The notes: generated by a model not told the origin, from the letters alone. A DNA stretch of 64,000 nt from Streptacidiphilus jiangxiensis (GCF_900109465.1 NZ_FOAZ01000025.1:62001-126000); one strand, 5' to 3'. Counted from the stretch's first letter, positions 28,900-37,609 are shown. Numbers and translations are program-made.

Positions 28900-28927
28900 T
28901 TCCCGGATCTGCGGAACATCCCGGGAA
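28900..28927. promoter_or_regulatory. Inverted repeat upstream of the SprT-like gene
   Basis: TTCCCGG (28900-28906) and CCGGGAA (28921-28927) are separated by 14 nt, 20 bp before the GTG at 28947. The surrounding stretch is A/T-richer than the rest of the window (AAAATAAAG at 28880), so it may hold the promoter and an operator. Binding protein unknown. Confidence 0.4.
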
Positions 28928-28946
28928 CCTTCCTCGTTTGCGTTGC

Positions 28947-29546
28947 GTGAGCACGACACAACCTCTGGTTCTTGCCGCTGAGCTGGCCGTCGCCTGGGGC
29001 GACATCCAGCGCTTCCACTCCGACCTGCCGAACCTCGCAGCCCCGGAGTCGCTGATCGGGGAGTCCTCCTCGGCCTGCGGCACCGAGCTGGGTTTCGAGC
29101 GGCTGCTGCACGAGGCCGCACACGGCCTCGCCGCCGCGCGCGGCATCCGGGACACCTCCCGGGCCGGGCGCTACCACAACCGTCGCTTCCTGGCCCTGGC
29201 CGACGAGCTCGGTCTGGACCACAACGCCGACCCGCATCCGAGCTCCGGATTCTCCCTGGTCACCATGCGACCGGAGACCCGCGAGCGCTATGCGGAAACG
29301 ATTGAGCGCCTCCAGCAGGCGCTCGGCGACCACGCCGCCGCGACCAGCGGTGTGGTGGACCGGTCGCGGACCTTCCGTGGTCCGGCCACCCGGCACGGCT
29401 CCTCCGGGGGCGGCGTCCGCGTCAAGGCCGTCTGCGGTTGCGGCCGCAACGTCCGGGTGGTCCCCTCCGTGCTGTCCCAGGCGCCGATCGTCTGCGGAAA
29501 CTGCGGAGAGACCTTCCAGATCGCCGAGCCCCGCACCCGTCGCTGA
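28947..29546 (+). CDS. SprT-like putative zinc metalloprotease with C-terminal zinc ribbon
   Basis: A 199-residue protein with HEAAH at residues 55-59 and a third His in RYHNRRF (His77), the spacing of SprT/Spartan-type zinc peptidases. The C-terminus has a zinc ribbon with Cys163-x-Cys165 and Cys183-x2-Cys186. Residues 137-157 are a basic, flexible linker. The role is unknown; eukaryotic Spartan cleaves DNA-protein crosslinks, but that is only an analogy. The GTG at 28947 was chosen because upstream sequence lacks coding character; an ATG at 28851 is in frame. It lies between proS and rpsP. Confidence 0.7.
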   Translation: MSTTQPLVLAAELAVAWGDIQRFHSDLPNLAAPESLIGESSSACGTELGFERLLHEAAHGLAAARGIRDTSRAGRYHNRRFLALADELGLDHNADPHPSSGFSLVTMRPETRERYAETIERLQQALGDHAAATSGVVDRSRTFRGPATRHGSSGGGVRVKAVCGCGRNVRVVPSVLSQAPIVCGNCGETFQIAEPRTRR

Positions 29547-29706
29547 TCCCGGTGTGCGGTCCGTGGTCCCGCCGGTCCACGGCCCGCTGCCGGCGGGTTG
29601 CCCGGTGGTCGGCCGTCCCGCGCCGATATGGCAGAATGGACAGCTGAGTACTCGGCAGCCGAGCAGGACCCCTCTCTCCTCCGGCTGACGTGTCCGTCGA
29701 GCAGCC

Positions 29707-29741
29707 AGCAGCCGCAACCCCACGTGGAATGCGCGGCTGCT
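29707..29741 (+). promoter_or_regulatory. Leader hairpin upstream of rpsP
   Basis: AGCAGCCGC pairs with GCGGCTGCT (9 bp, 17-nt loop) in the untranslated leader about 30 bp before the rpsP start. A CAGAAT -10-like hexamer lies at 29632-29637. Possible leader control of the ribosomal cluster; no known class was recognised. Confidence 0.4.
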
Positions 29742-29772
29742 CAACCACGTCAAAACCAGGAGAACCACTCCC

Positions 29773-30210
29773 GTGGCAGTCAAGATCAAGCTGAAGCGTC
29801 TCGGCAAGATTCGCTCCCCGCACTACCGCATCGTCGTCGCCGACTCGCGCACCAAGCGTGACGGCCGCGCGATCGAGGAGATCGGCATCTACCAGCCGAC
29901 CTACGACCCCTCGATCATCCAGGTCGACGGCGAGCGTGCGCAGTACTGGCTGAGCGTCGGCGCCCAGCCGACCGAGGCCGTCCTCGCCATCCTGAAGCTC
30001 ACCGGTGACTGGCAGAAGTTCAAGGGCCTGGAGGCCCCGGCGCCGCTGAAGGTCGCCGAGCCGAAGACCACCGACTTCTCGCACCTCTTCGCCAAGGCCG
30101 TCGCCGGCTTCGAGGACTCGACGACCGGTGTCGCCATCACCCCGAAGGCGAAGAAGACGGAGAAGAAGGACGAGGCCGCTGCCGAGTCCGACGCTTCCGC
30201 CGAGGCGTGA
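29773..30210 (+). CDS. rpsP: 30S ribosomal protein S16
   Basis: 145 residues. The S16 core [20 protein letters not shown] is standard, followed by [15 protein letters not shown] and [11 protein letters not shown]. The C-terminal 60 residues are an acidic/lysine-rich extension typical of actinobacteria ([15 protein letters not shown]). GTG start at 29773 with AGGAGAA upstream. It begins a translation cluster with khpA immediately downstream. Confidence 0.98.
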   Translation: MAVKIKLKRLGKIRSPHYRIVVADSRTKRDGRAIEEIGIYQPTYDPSIIQVDGERAQYWLSVGAQPTEAVLAILKLTGDWQKFKGLEAPAPLKVAEPKTTDFSHLFAKAVAGFEDSTTGVAITPKAKKTEKKDEAAAESDASAEA

Positions 30211-30212
30211 GC

Positions 30213-30452
30213 ATGCTGGAGGAAGCCCTCGAGCACCTGGTGAAGGGCATCGTCGAGAACCCGGACGAGGTCCAGGTCCGCTCGCGTGAGCTCCGCCGGG
30301 GCCGGGTCCTGGAGGTGCGGGTGCACCCCGAGGACCTGGGCAAGGTCATCGGCCGCGGTGGGCGCACGGCTCGTGCGCTGCGCACCGTGGTCACCGCCCT
30401 CGGCGGTCGCAGCGTCCGCGTCGACCTCGTCGACGTGGACAGCGCTCGCTGA
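30213..30452 (+). CDS. khpA: KH-domain RNA-binding protein KhpA
   Basis: 79-residue single KH domain protein with the GxxG loop in KVIGRGGRTARALR. It binds RNA and in other Gram-positives partners KhpB in cell-shape control and sRNA regulation. I chose ATG 30213 (MLEEALEHLV), the usual start, although a GTG at 30207 overlaps the rpsP stop. The rpsP-khpA pair is a conserved unit. A strong terminator follows. Confidence 0.92.
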   Translation: MLEEALEHLVKGIVENPDEVQVRSRELRRGRVLEVRVHPEDLGKVIGRGGRTARALRTVVTALGGRSVRVDLVDVDSAR

Positions 30453-30476
30453 CGGGCTGCTGAGAGGCACCTCTAC

Positions 30477-30510
30477 GGACCGGCTGGGATCATTGGATCC
30501 CAGCCGGTCC
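30477..30510 (+). terminator. Strong intrinsic terminator between khpA and rimM
   Basis: A perfect 15-bp stem (GGACCGGCTGGGATC with GATCCCAGCCGGTCC) and an ATTG loop, followed by TTGCG, TTTC and CTTTTC. It starts 25 bp after the khpA stop and ends 50 bp before the rimM start. Confidence 0.85.
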
Positions 30511-30559
30511 TTGCGTTTCATGCCTTGCTTTTCATGATGTCCGAAGGAGACACGGAACA

Positions 30560-31144
30560 GTGCAGCTGATCGTCGGCCGGATCGGCCGCGCCCACGGGAT
30601 CAAGGGCGACGTCACCGTGGAGGTGCGCACCGACGAGCCCGAGCTGCGGCTCGGCCCCGGCGCGGTGCTGATGACCGACCCGAGCTCGGCCGGTCCGCTC
30701 ACCGTCGCCTCCGGCAAGGTGCACAGCGGACGACTGCTGCTGCGCTTCGAGGGAGTCAACGACCGCAACGGCGCCGAGGCGCTGCGCGGCACCATGCTGA
30801 TCGCCGAGATCGACCCGGAGGACACCCCGGAGGACCCGGACGAGTACTACGACCACCAGCTGGTCGGTCTGGACGTGGTGCTGAGCGACGGCACCCTCGT
30901 CGGCGAGCTGACCGAGGTGCTGCACCTGCCGTACCAGGACCTGCTGACCGTCGTCCGTCCGGACGGCACCGAGGTGCTGGTGCCCTTCGTGAGCGAGATC
31001 GTCCCGGAGATCGACCTGGAGGCGCAGCGCGCCGTCATCACCCCGCCGCCGGGACTGATCGACGCCGCCCAGGCCGTCGTCGCCTCCTCCCGCGACGAGG
31101 AGCCGGAAGCCGCGGACGAGAAGAGCGGCGAGGCCGACGCCTGA
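30560..31144 (+). CDS. rimM: Ribosome maturation factor RimM
   Basis: 194 residues that assist 30S 3' domain assembly around S19. The N-terminal beta-barrel starts [18 protein letters not shown], and a PRC barrel begins near [12 protein letters not shown] (about residue 95). A GTG start with GAAGGAGA upstream. The stop overlaps the trmD start by one base (TGATG), so they are coupled. Confidence 0.96.
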   Translation: MQLIVGRIGRAHGIKGDVTVEVRTDEPELRLGPGAVLMTDPSSAGPLTVASGKVHSGRLLLRFEGVNDRNGAEALRGTMLIAEIDPEDTPEDPDEYYDHQLVGLDVVLSDGTLVGELTEVLHLPYQDLLTVVRPDGTEVLVPFVSEIVPEIDLEAQRAVITPPPGLIDAAQAVVASSRDEEPEAADEKSGEADA

Positions 31145-31965
31145 TGCGCATCGACGTCGTCACGATCTTCCCCGAGTACCTCGCCCCGCTCGACCTCTCC
31201 CTGGTCGGCAAGGCCCGCGCCCGTGGGCAGCTGGACGTGCGCCTGCACGAGCTGCGCGAGTTCACCCACGACATCCACCGCACCGTCGACGACACCCCGT
31301 ACGGCGGTGGCCCCGGCATGGTGATGAAGCCCGAGCCGTGGTCCGAGGCGCTCGACACCGTCGTCGCCTCCGGCCCGGGGGAGGGCGCGGTGCCGACGCT
31401 GGTCGTGCCGACCCCCAGCGGACGGCCGTTCACCCAGGAACTGGCCCAGCAGCTGGCCGCCGAGCCGTGGCTGGCCTTCGCGCCCGCCCGCTACGAGGGC
31501 ATCGACCGCCGCGTGATCGAGGACGCCGCCGACCGGATGCCGGTCGTCGAGGTCTCCATCGGCGACTACGTGCTGGCCGGCGGCGAGGTCGCGGTGCTGG
31601 TCATCGTCGAGGCCGTGGCGCGACTGCTGCCCGGCGTGCTGGGCAACGCCGAGTCGCACCAGGACGACTCCTTCGCGCCCGGGCGGATGGCGGACCTGCT
31701 GGAGGGCCCCGTCTACACCAAGCCCGCCGATTGGCGCGGCCGCGAGGTGCCGGAGGTGCTGCTCAGCGGCCACCACGGCAAGATCGCCCGCTGGCGCCGG
31801 GAGCAGGCCTTCGCCCGCACCCTCGCCCACCGCCCGGACCTCGTGGCCCGCTGGCGCCGCGAGGAGATGGACAAGCACGACCTGAAGGCGCTGGCCGCGC
31901 TGGGTGTCTGGTGGGACGAGCCGAGCGGCCGATTTCTCCAGTCGCCCGAGGCCGTGGCAGAATAA
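31144..31965 (+). CDS. trmD: tRNA (guanine37-N1)-methyltransferase TrmD
   Basis: 273 residues. SPOUT-fold enzyme that makes m1G37 to prevent frameshifting. Conserved motifs: [15 protein letters not shown] near residues 55-69 and the SAM/trefoil-knot piece [12 protein letters not shown] near 138-149. It is coupled to rimM and is followed by a 155-bp gap before rplS. Confidence 0.97.
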   Translation: MRIDVVTIFPEYLAPLDLSLVGKARARGQLDVRLHELREFTHDIHRTVDDTPYGGGPGMVMKPEPWSEALDTVVASGPGEGAVPTLVVPTPSGRPFTQELAQQLAAEPWLAFAPARYEGIDRRVIEDAADRMPVVEVSIGDYVLAGGEVAVLVIVEAVARLLPGVLGNAESHQDDSFAPGRMADLLEGPVYTKPADWRGREVPEVLLSGHHGKIARWRREQAFARTLAHRPDLVARWRREEMDKHDLKALAALGVWWDEPSGRFLQSPEAVAE

Positions 31966-32120
31966 GCCGTTGCTGCCTGTCTCCGGCCGCCGCGGCCTTC
32001 GCGCCGCACCCAGGACCGCCGCCTCTGCCTCAGGGGGGACGACGGGAACCGGCTGACACACAGCTCCTCATCTGGAGAACTATTCCGCGGGCGGCCTGTG
32101 GCGCCTGTGATGGAGAGATC

Positions 32121-32471
32121 ATGGCCAACCTGATCAGCGAGATCGACTCCGCGTCGGTCCGTTCTGACATCCCGACGTTCCGCGCCGGTGACACCGTGAA
32201 CGTCCACGTTCGCGTCATCGAGGGCAACCGCTCCCGTATCCAGCAGTTCAAGGGTGTTGTCATCCGTCGCCAGGGTGCGGGCGTCCGCGAGACCTTCACG
32301 GTCCGCAAGGTCTCCTTCAACGTCGGCGTCGAGCGCACCTTCCCGGTGCACACCCCGATCGTCGAGAAGATCGAGGTCGTCAGCCGCGGCGCCGTCCGTC
32401 GCGCCAAGCTGTACTACCTGCGCGACCTGCGCGGCAAGGCCGCCAAGATCAAGGAGAAGCGCGAGAGCTGA
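32121..32471 (+). CDS. rplS: 50S ribosomal protein L19
   Basis: 116 residues at the 30S-50S interface. It shows [20 protein letters not shown] and the [20 protein letters not shown] ending typical of L19. ATG 32121 has GGAGAGATC upstream. The 155-bp leader after trmD has weak hairpins but no known leader class recognised. Four signal peptidases follow. Confidence 0.98.
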   Translation: MANLISEIDSASVRSDIPTFRAGDTVNVHVRVIEGNRSRIQQFKGVVIRRQGAGVRETFTVRKVSFNVGVERTFPVHTPIVEKIEVVSRGAVRRAKLYYLRDLRGKAAKIKEKRES

Positions 32472-32510
32472 GCTCCGCGCCAAGCTTGATGGCTTAGGCT
32501 GCTGCCCGCC

Positions 32511-33248
32511 ATGGATACGCAGCAGCTTCCCGAGGACCGCGACAGCGCTCCGTCCCCCGTCCAGGACGAGGGGACCGATGCGCCGTCGCGGTCCTTCGGC
32601 GTTTCGAGGAGGGTCAAGGAGCTGGCGGCGCTCGTCGCCGTCTGTGTCCTGGCCCTGGTGCTGCTGAACCGTTTCGTCGCGCAGCCGTTCACGATCCCGT
32701 CGAGCTCGATGGAGAACACCCTCGCGGTCGGCGACCGGGTGCTGGTCAACAAGCTCTCCTACGACTTCGGCGGCTCCCCGAAGCGCGGTGACGTCGTGGT
32801 CTTCGACGGCCGCGGCTCGTTCATCGACACCGTGACGCAGGACACGACGGACGGCTCGGGGAACGACTTCGTCAAGCGCGTGATCGGGATCGGCGGCGAC
32901 ACCGTCAAGTGCTGCGACGCCCGCGGCCGGATCACCGTCGACGGGGTCGAGCTCGACGAGAGCTCCTACCTCCACCCGGGCGCCGCGCCCTCCAGCTTCC
33001 CGTTCGTGGTGCAGGTGCCGGCCGGTGAGCTGTTCGTGCTCGGCGACAACCGGGCCGTCTCCGCCGACTCCCGCGCCCACCTCGGCGACCCGGGCGGTGG
33101 CTTCGTGCCGGTGAGCAAGGTCGTCGGACGCGCGGAGTGGGTGATCATGCCGGTCGGCCACTGGCGTTCGCTGGGCCGCCCGTCGGTCTTCGCCGGGCTG
33201 GACCGCGCGATCGCGGCAGGGGGTGCGTCCCGTGGGCACCAGGGGTAG
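32511..33248 (+). CDS. Type I signal peptidase, copy 1
   Basis: Membrane peptidase that cleaves Sec/Tat signal peptides, 245 residues. One N-terminal membrane segment (about residues 37-56) precedes the catalytic Ser66 in SSSMENT. The general base is Lys122 in FVKRVIGIGGDTV. The C-terminal box GDNRAVSADSRAHLG is complete. A vicinal Cys pair (VKCCD) follows the Lys box. It is the first of four tandem paralogues, matching the sipW-X-Y-Z cluster of S. coelicolor as I remember it; I do not assign the individual letter. Confidence 0.93.
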   Translation: MDTQQLPEDRDSAPSPVQDEGTDAPSRSFGVSRRVKELAALVAVCVLALVLLNRFVAQPFTIPSSSMENTLAVGDRVLVNKLSYDFGGSPKRGDVVVFDGRGSFIDTVTQDTTDGSGNDFVKRVIGIGGDTVKCCDARGRITVDGVELDESSYLHPGAAPSSFPFVVQVPAGELFVLGDNRAVSADSRAHLGDPGGGFVPVSKVVGRAEWVIMPVGHWRSLGRPSVFAGLDRAIAAGGASRGHQG

Positions 33249-34170
33249 ACCGCGCCACGCGTCCGAGGAGAACGCGCTGCCCGAGCCGGCCGCCCCGGAG
33301 CAGGCCGCGCCGGGCCAGGCCGTGTCGGGCCAGGCCGTGTCGGCCGACGCGTCCCGCGCCGGGCGTGGCCGGGCGGAGCGGCGGCGCACGGCCCAGCGCG
33401 CCAAGCGGCGCCGGCAGCGCTCGCTGGTGCGCGAGGTGCCGCTCGTCATCGGTGTGGCCCTCGCCATCACGCTGCTGCTGCAGACCTTCCTGGTCCAGGT
33501 CTTCTCGATCCCCTCGGGTTCGATGCAGAACACCATCGCCATCGGCGACCGGGTGGCCGTGGACAAGCTCTCGCCCTGGCTCGGCTGGACCCCGCAGCGC
33601 GGCGACGTGGTGGTCTTCAACGACCCGAGCGACTGGCTCAGGAACGACCCGGTGCCCTCCTCGGGGCCGGTGCTCGGTGCGGTCAAGAGCACCTTCACCT
33701 TCCTCGGACTGCTGCCCTCGGACCGCGACCTGATCAAGCGCGTCATCGGTCTGCCCGGCGACACCGTCGCCTGCTGCGGCGCGGACGGGAAGATCACCGT
33801 CAACGGCCACGAGATCGACGAGCCCTACCTCTACGCCGGCAACGCGCCCTCGCGGATCCCGTTCAAGGTGACGGTGCCGGCGGGGGAGTTGTGGGTGATG
33901 GGTGACCATCGCGACATCTCGGCCGACTCCCGGTACCACATGAGCGAGCCCGGCGGCGGTTTCGTGCCGGAGAAGGACGTGGTCGGACGGGCCGTGGCGA
34001 TCGTGTGGCCGATCTCGCGCTGGCAGACACTGCCGGGCGGCCAGCAAAGTGTTCGTCAAGTTTCCTCCGCGGGGCCACTCCACCCGGTTCCTGCGGAACT
34101 CCCGATCGTTATGGGTGTGGTCGCGGCTGCGCCAGGGGTGGGGCGTCTGCGTCGTGGCCGCCGCGGGTGA
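33232..34170 (+). CDS. Type I signal peptidase, copy 2
   Basis: 312 residues. A basic, Ala/Arg-rich cytoplasmic tail (about 70 residues) precedes the membrane segment near residues 70-90. Ser97 is in SGSMQN and Lys169 in LIKRVIGLPGDTV; GDHRDISADSRYH completes the site. A CC pair is present (VACCG). The GTG at 33232 begins VGTRGRPRH, has a G-rich ribosome site at good distance, and overlaps the end of copy 1; a GTG at 33223 is too close to that site. The C-terminus ends in a weak hydrophobic segment and basic residues. Confidence 0.9.
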   Translation: MGTRGRPRHASEENALPEPAAPEQAAPGQAVSGQAVSADASRAGRGRAERRRTAQRAKRRRQRSLVREVPLVIGVALAITLLLQTFLVQVFSIPSGSMQNTIAIGDRVAVDKLSPWLGWTPQRGDVVVFNDPSDWLRNDPVPSSGPVLGAVKSTFTFLGLLPSDRDLIKRVIGLPGDTVACCGADGKITVNGHEIDEPYLYAGNAPSRIPFKVTVPAGELWVMGDHRDISADSRYHMSEPGGGFVPEKDVVGRAVAIVWPISRWQTLPGGQQSVRQVSSAGPLHPVPAELPIVMGVVAAAPGVGRLRRGRRG

Positions 34171-34242
34171 GGTGTCGCCGGTGGGTGCGGTGATAGGTCA
34201 GGCGTGGACGGGTGCCGTCCACGGTTCAGCTGAGGAGGCGGT

Positions 34243-35337
34243 GTGGGGGACTTGGTGATCGGTGCCCGATCTGGTGTCGGCGAGCCCGAGGACTCCAGCG
34301 GCCGTACCGTAGGGTCCGTGGACGACAAGGCACGCGGGGAAGCCGCCGAGGAGAAGAGCGAGGCTGCGGAGAAGATGGGCGACCAGGCGGGGAGTTCGAC
34401 CCCGGACCTCTCGAAGGAGGACGGTCTCCGCGGAGCCACCGGCCTCGGTGCGGGCGGAGGCGGCGGCCACGACGACCTCGACGACGACCTCGACGGCGGG
34501 GCCGGCGCGTCCGGTGCCTCCGGCGCGGCGCGGACGGCGACGTCGAAGAAGGCGGCGAAGAAGCAGCGCTCCTTCTGGAAGGAGTTGCCGATCCTCGTCG
34601 TCGTGGCGCTCGCGCTGGCGCTGCTGATCAAGACCTTCCTGGTGCAGGCCTTCTCGATCCCCTCCGGCTCGATGGAGAACACCCTCCAGATCGGCGACCG
34701 CGTCCTGGTCGACAAGCTGACGCCCAACTTCGGTGCCAAGCCCTCGCGCGGCGAGGTCGTCGTCTTCCACGACCCGAGCGACTGGCTCGCGGGCGAGCCC
34801 GGCCAGCAGCAGAGCAGCAACGGTTTCGTCCGCGGCTTCCAGGACGTGCTGTCCTGGATCGGCCTCATGCCCTCGGTCAACGAGAAGGACCTGATCAAGC
34901 GCGTCATCGCGGTCGGCGGCGATACCATCAGCTGCAAGGGCACCGGCCCGGTCTTCGTCAACGGCAAGCCGCTGAACGAGCCCTACCTCTACCCCGGCAG
35001 CACCGCCTGCGGTGACAAGAACATCCCCACCTTCAAGGTCCCGGCCGACTCGATCTACGTGATGGGTGACCACCGCCAGGACTCCCTCGACTCCCGCTAC
35101 CACGCGGACGAGCCGGGCGGCGGCTCCGTGCCGGACAAGGACGTCGTCGGCCGTGCGATCGTCGTGGCCTGGCCGATCTCCCACTGGAAGACCCTGCCGA
35201 TCCCGGACACCTTCTCCCAGCCCGGCATCAACAACCAGGCCCTCGCCTTCGGCGCCGGCCACCCGGGCTTCGTCGGCCTCGCCGCCGCCGTCCCGCTCAC
35301 CTGGCTGAACCGGCGCCGCAAGCTGCGCCAGAAGTAG
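34243..35337 (+). CDS. Type I signal peptidase, copy 3
   Basis: 364 residues, the longest of the four. The acidic/Gly-rich N-terminal region of about 110 residues contains GGGGGHDDLDDDLDGG. The first membrane segment is ILVVVALALALLIK. Ser143 is in SGSMEN and Lys219 in LIKRVIAVGGDTI; GDHRQDSLDSRYH is intact. A C-terminal membrane segment (LAAAVPLTWL) ends in basic residues, giving two membrane anchors. The GTG at 34243 follows GAGGAGG. The usual Cys pair is absent; single Cys residues are elsewhere. Confidence 0.92.
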   Translation: MGDLVIGARSGVGEPEDSSGRTVGSVDDKARGEAAEEKSEAAEKMGDQAGSSTPDLSKEDGLRGATGLGAGGGGGHDDLDDDLDGGAGASGASGAARTATSKKAAKKQRSFWKELPILVVVALALALLIKTFLVQAFSIPSGSMENTLQIGDRVLVDKLTPNFGAKPSRGEVVVFHDPSDWLAGEPGQQQSSNGFVRGFQDVLSWIGLMPSVNEKDLIKRVIAVGGDTISCKGTGPVFVNGKPLNEPYLYPGSTACGDKNIPTFKVPADSIYVMGDHRQDSLDSRYHADEPGGGSVPDKDVVGRAIVVAWPISHWKTLPIPDTFSQPGINNQALAFGAGHPGFVGLAAAVPLTWLNRRRKLRQK

Positions 35338-35360
35338 CCGCCCCGGTTTGTGGTGAACCC

Positions 35361-35413
35361 TTGCGAGGGCCGTGGTACCGACGAGTAATCTGCTCGGACG
35401 CGCCACGGCCCTC
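35361..35413. promoter_or_regulatory. Inverted repeat and possible promoter upstream of signal peptidase copy 4
   Basis: TTGCGA (35361-35366) and TAATCT (35386-35391) could be a -35/-10 pair with 19-bp spacing. An 11-bp perfect inverted repeat GAGGGCCGTGG (35365-35375) and CCACGGCCCTC (35403-35413) brackets the -10. It could equally be a terminator for copy 3. Confidence 0.45.
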
Positions 35414-35471
35414 CGCCGTGTGCGTCGGCGCGGCGGCGCGGCAGAGCGGGATCGAGCGGGGAGCGGCACTC

Positions 35472-36203
35472 ATGGCGGGACGGAAGCCCACGGCGGGCGC
35501 GGTGGTCCAGGCGCTGGGCATCGGGATCGGACTGGTCGCGATGGTCGGCGGCTTCGTGCTGCTCGCCCTCCAGTACCGCCCCTACGCGGTGCCGACCGGC
35601 TCCATGGAGCCGACGGTCATGGCCGGCCAGACGGTGCTCGCGGAGAAGGTCTCCGGGAGCGAGGTCGGCCGCGGCGACGTAGTCGTCTTCAAGGACACCG
35701 ACTGGGGCAACACCGCCATGGTCAAGCGGGTCATCGGCGTCGGCGGCGACACGGTGAAGTGCTGCGACACCCAGGGCCGGGTGACGGTCAACGGCGTGCC
35801 GCTGGACGAGACCTACCTCGACGAGAACCCGACCATCGGTCGCGCCGGCCCCGCCGACCAGCAGTTCTCCGCCACGGTCCCGGCCGGTCGGCTCTGGCTG
35901 ATGGGAGACAACCGCTCGATCTCGGAGGACTCCCGGGTCCACATCGACCAGCTCGGCGGCACCGTCCCGGCCTCGGCCGTGGTCGGCCGGGTCGAGGGCG
36001 TGGTCTTCCCGGTCGGCTCGATGCACACCATCGACCGCACCGCCGTCTTCGACACCCTGCCCGGTGGCCACGCGGCGACGGACCACGGCCCGCTGGGTCT
36101 GGCCGCCTACGCCGCGGTCGGCGGCGGGGCGCTGGTGTTGATCACCGCGGGGGCGGGTACGGTCGCTGGCATAGTGACTCGTCGGCGCACGCGCGAGGCG
36201 TGA
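35472..36203 (+). CDS. Type I signal peptidase, copy 4
   Basis: 243 residues and divergent from the others. It has a short cytoplasmic N-terminus and a first membrane segment at about residues 12-35. Ser44 is in TGSMEPT, more like the archaeal/Bacillus SipW-like wording, but the base is Lys85 (MVKRVIGVGGDTV), so it is a bacterial-type Ser/Lys enzyme. A CC pair is present. A C-terminal membrane segment is near residues 205-233. The ATG at 35472 was chosen because the upstream frame is not coding-like. Confidence 0.9.
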   Translation: MAGRKPTAGAVVQALGIGIGLVAMVGGFVLLALQYRPYAVPTGSMEPTVMAGQTVLAEKVSGSEVGRGDVVVFKDTDWGNTAMVKRVIGVGGDTVKCCDTQGRVTVNGVPLDETYLDENPTIGRAGPADQQFSATVPAGRLWLMGDNRSISEDSRVHIDQLGGTVPASAVVGRVEGVVFPVGSMHTIDRTAVFDTLPGGHAATDHGPLGLAAYAAVGGGALVLITAGAGTVAGIVTRRRTREA

Positions 36204-36233
36204 GCCGGGGCCGACCGGACGGAAAGGCGGGGG

Positions 36234-36752
36234 ATGGGACCGAAGCGGCGCAGGGCGGCACGGGTCCTGCTCCTCGATCCGCAGGACCGGATCCTGCTGC
36301 TGCACGGCTTCGACCCGCAGGAACCCGGCCGCCAGTGGTGGTTCACCCCGGGCGGCGGCGTCGAGGAGGGGGAGGACCACGCGGAGGCCGCACAACGCGA
36401 GATCGCGGAGGAGACGGGCATCCGCGACGCCCGCATCGGCGGGCTGCTCGCCACACGGGCGACCGAGTTCCAGTTCGACGGTCGCATGTACGCGCAGGAC
36501 GAGTGGTACTACCTGGCCCGCACCGACACGGTCGAGACCGATGTCTCGGGCCAGACCGAGCTGGAACAGCGCAGCACGGACGAGCTGCGCTGGTGGACCC
36601 TGGAACAGCTGACCGCCACCCGCGAGACGATCTATCCGAACGGGTTGGCGAAGCTGCTGGGCACGGTTCTGCGCGAAGGCCCACCGGCCCGCCCGGTCAG
36701 GCTCTCCGGGCCGCGCCTGTGGTCCACAATGGTTGGACGTACGCACAGCTGA
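36234..36752 (+). CDS. Nudix hydrolase
   Basis: 172 residues. The Nudix box is seen from GGGVEEGEDHAEAAQREIAE to ETGI at residues 40-63 (GX5EX7REUXEEXGU). It hydrolyses a nucleoside diphosphate linked to another group; the substrate is not evident. A basic start MGPKRRRAARVLLLDP is typical of small housekeeping Nudix proteins. It is 30 bp after the last signal peptidase and 13 bp before the DUF2469 gene, so co-transcription is likely. Confidence 0.9.
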   Translation: MGPKRRRAARVLLLDPQDRILLLHGFDPQEPGRQWWFTPGGGVEEGEDHAEAAQREIAEETGIRDARIGGLLATRATEFQFDGRMYAQDEWYYLARTDTVETDVSGQTELEQRSTDELRWWTLEQLTATRETIYPNGLAKLLGTVLREGPPARPVRLSGPRLWSTMVGRTHS

Positions 36753-36765
36753 GGGGAACGTAGGG

Positions 36766-37098
36766 ATGAGTGCCGAGGATCTCGAGAAGTACGAGACCGA
36801 GATGGAGCTCAAGCTCTACCGGGAGTACCGGGACGTCGTCGGTCTGTTCAAGTACGTCATCGAGACCGAGCGCCGCTTCTACCTGACCAACGACTACGAG
36901 CTCAAGGTCCACTCGCTCCAGGGCGAGGTGTTCTTCGAGGTCACGATGGCCGACGCGTGGGTCTGGGACATGTACCGCCCGGCGCGCTTCGTGCGGCAGG
37001 TACGGGTGCTCACCTTCAAGGACGTGAACGTCGAGGAGCTCGCCAAGAGCGACCTCGAGCTGCCGCAGGACGACGCGGGCTTCGGCGGCGGGCACTGA
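36766..37098 (+). CDS. DUF2469 family protein
   Basis: 110-residue acidic cytosolic protein. MSAEDLEKYETEMELKLYRE is the hallmark start, with YYLTNDYELKVH-like and FVRQVRVLTFKDVNVEEL segments. The family is common in actinobacteria and has no established function. ATG 36766 is preceded by GTAGGG. It lies between a Nudix hydrolase and yraN. Confidence 0.88.
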   Translation: MSAEDLEKYETEMELKLYREYRDVVGLFKYVIETERRFYLTNDYELKVHSLQGEVFFEVTMADAWVWDMYRPARFVRQVRVLTFKDVNVEELAKSDLELPQDDAGFGGGH

Positions 37099-37224
37099 GG
37101 CCGTCCTCCGATCCCTCGTGCGGGTGAGCGGGTTTTCCACAGGCCCGGGTTGTCCACAGACCGACTGAGGTCGGTGGATTCGCGCTCCGCGCAGCGGAAG
37201 GCTGCTGCGCGGAGGTGATCCCCG

Positions 37225-37608
37225 ATGACCGCACGGACCCAGGCGCTCGGCGCCTACGGAGAGCGCGCCGCCGTCCGCCACCTGGAGTCGGCCGGACTGC
37301 GCATCCTCGACCGCAACTGGCGCTGCCGGGCCGGTGAGCTCGACGTCGTCGCGCTGGACCCGTTGCCGGACGGCCAGGTCCTGGCCGTGTGCGAGGTGAA
37401 GACCCGCACCGAGGGCGGTCCGCAGAGCCCGACCGAGGCCATCGACGAGGCCAAGGCGACGCGTCTGGCCGACCTCGCGGAACGCTGGCTCGCGGAGCGC
37501 TGGTCCGGGCCGCCGCCCCCGGGCGGGGTCCGCATCGACCTTCTCAGCGTGGTCCACGGCCGCCGGGGCCCGGCGCGGGTCACGCATCTGCGCGGGGCGG
37601 TGGCCTGA
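37225..37608 (+). CDS. YraN family (UPF0102) endonuclease-like protein
   Basis: 127 residues with the restriction-endonuclease-like fold: GERAAVRHLESAGLRILDRN, then the catalytic series GELDVVALD (Glu/Asp) and VCEVKTRTEGG (ExK). Function is unproven; a role in DNA uptake or Holliday-junction processing has been guessed because it neighbours comM and dprA. The next gene starts one base after its stop region. Confidence 0.9.
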   Translation: MTARTQALGAYGERAAVRHLESAGLRILDRNWRCRAGELDVVALDPLPDGQVLAVCEVKTRTEGGPQSPTEAIDEAKATRLADLAERWLAERWSGPPPPGGVRIDLLSVVHGRRGPARVTHLRGAVA

Positions 37609-37609
37609 G

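Noticed and set aside
35372-36763. 463-residue plus-strand frame over signal peptidase copy 4
   Set aside because: Arg/Gly-rich off-frame translation; the peptidase in the other plus frame has all catalytic boxes.
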